From DATCLS01 sp036563805 (GTDB lineage Bacteria > Actinomycetota > Acidimicrobiia > Acidimicrobiales > VFJN01): a DNA stretch of 64,000 nt. Of this stretch, positions 63,292-64,000 are shown in pieces; position 1 is the stretch's first letter; every line of letters starts with the position of its first letter. Under the pieces are notes generated by a model, which was not told the origin of the DNA, did no database searches, and saw nothing but the letters and a program-made list of their open reading frames with translations. The translations under genes and the position numbers were made by a program. Location of the stretch: NCBI GenBank assembly GCA_036563805.1, contig DATCLS010000061.1, forward strand, positions 51,344 through 115,343, given 5' to 3'.

Positions 63292-64000
63292 ATGCCCATG
63301 ACCGCACCTGCACCCGGGTGGCACCCCGACCCCACGTCCCGCCACGCCTACCGGTACTGGGACGGCTGGCAGTGGACCGACGACGTCTCGGACGGGCGGC
63401 GCGCCGGCATCGACCCGCTGCCCGACGACGCGCCGGCGGGGGTGTCGCCCCGGGCGGGCGGCCTGGACGAACGCCCGGGCGCCGGGCTGGGCATGGCGGC
63501 CGGCACCGGACGGCGGGCCCCGCTGGCCCTGGGGCCCGGCCCCAACGAGAGTCGGGGGTCCGCCCTCGAGCGGTACGGCTACGAGGACGGGTACGGCGAG
63601 CCCTACACCGGCGACCAGCGGTACGGCTACCGGCGCCACGCCGGCGACGGCTACGAGGACGGGTACGGCGAGCCCTACGCCGGCGACCAGCGGTACGGGA
63701 GCGGTGGCTCCAGCAACGGGCGGTACGCCGGCGACGCTTACGGCGACCGGTACCGCGGCGACCGGTACGCCGGCGGCCAACGGTACGAGAGTGGTGGCTC
63801 CGGCAACGGCGACCGGTACGCCGGCGGCCAACGGTACGAGAGTGGTGGCTCCGGCAACGGCGACCGGTACAGCGGCGAGGGGTACGGGGACGGCCGATAC
63901 GGGGGCGACAGCCACCGGGGCGACGGGGACGGCCGCTACGGCGCGCGGTACGGGAGCGGTGGCTCCGGCAACGGGCGGTACGCCGGCGACGGGTACGCGG
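63292..64000 (+). CDS. DUF2510 protein with a Tyr/Gly/Asp-rich repeat region (partial)
   Basis: The frame is open from an ATG at 63292 to the window end, 236 codons. The N-terminus, APGWHPDPTSRHAYRYWDGW, then QWTDDVSDG, is a DUF2510 domain, common in actinobacterial membrane or secreted proteins. A Pro/Ala/Gly stretch follows, and then a low-complexity tract of more than 130 residues, rich in Arg-Tyr, Gly-Asp and Gly-Gly-Ser, built on units like GDRYAGGQRYESGGSGNG repeated in near-perfect 48-bp copies. The first part is encoded by a longer unit with YEDGYGEPYAGDQRYG. The end is outside the window, so whether membrane helices follow is unknown. AGAGGA precedes the ATG by 3 nt. The repeat is expected to be disordered and may self-associate. 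Confidence 0.75.
   Translation, partial: MPMTAPAPGWHPDPTSRHAYRYWDGWQWTDDVSDGRRAGIDPLPDDAPAGVSPRAGGLDERPGAGLGMAAGTGRRAPLALGPGPNESRGSALERYGYEDGYGEPYTGDQRYGYRRHAGDGYEDGYGEPYAGDQRYGSGGSSNGRYAGDAYGDRYRGDRYAGGQRYESGGSGNGDRYAGGQRYESGGSGNGDRYSGEGYGDGRYGGDSHRGDGDGRYGARYGSGGSGNGRYAGDGYA

Overview
The window is very GC-rich (third codon positions almost always G or C), with tightly packed genes that often overlap by 1-22 bp. It encodes actinobacterial hallmarks: a WhiB1-type Fe-S regulator facing a PdtaS-type kinase, DUF3107, DUF3090 and SCO1664-type proteins, a class E sortase, a cutinase, an LCP protein, a DUF2510 protein and a possibly F420-linked FrhB-like protein. A complete System I (Ccm) cytochrome c maturation operon is also present. 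Together these suggest a deep-branching Actinomycetota member, perhaps Acidimicrobiia; the placement is inference. I see no rRNA, tRNA, CRISPR array, insertion sequence or prophage gene.

Layout. 1-7.2 kb: the start of an AMP-ligase, then a minus-strand locus made of a histidine kinase fused to a sugar-type ABC ATPase, its OmpR-type response regulator, and a XylF-like binding protein, ATPase and XylH-like permease. Spaced TGAACG repeats lie between the regulator and the transporter genes. 7.2-20.6 kb: a tandem-repeat block, an epimerase, UspA, two GNAT-like proteins, a cutinase, a GMC dehydrogenase with a Tat-exported partner, an orphan NarL-type kinase and an L,D-transpeptidase. 20.8-33.6 kb: argS, a DinB-like protein, LytR-CpsA-Psr, an FrhB-like protein, a membrane Hsp70 with an external Cys domain, a family 5 uracil-DNA glycosylase, the conserved phosphatase/DUF3090/SCO1664 trio, and a GGDEF-EAL protein with a degenerate GGDEF site. 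33.7-41 kb: a lactone oxidase, etfBA, a lipid kinase, a GDPD, whiB1 and pdtaS.

41-53.7 kb: DUF3107 with an ArsA-type ATPase pair (one with a disrupted start), a sulfite-oxidase-fold enzyme with a cytochrome b, an ArsR/AHSA1 pair whose palindromic site recurs in front of the divergent clpP, an alpha/beta hydrolase, and an Fe-S group (Mrp, SufR-like regulator, cysteine desulfurase). SixA, DJ-1/PfpI and a secreted esterase follow. 53.9-61.2 kb: ccmABCDEFGHI in canonical order on the minus strand. 61.3-64 kb: a class E sortase, a crotonase without the hydratase glutamates, and the start of a DUF2510 protein with a Tyr/Gly/Asp-rich repeat region that runs off the window.

The strongest candidate for an undescribed system is the 389-7154 locus. 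There a transporter-type ATPase is built into the sensor kinase, so sugar transport and transcriptional signalling may be physically coupled. Every intergenic gap is shorter than 300 bp; those with visible structure have their own entries.
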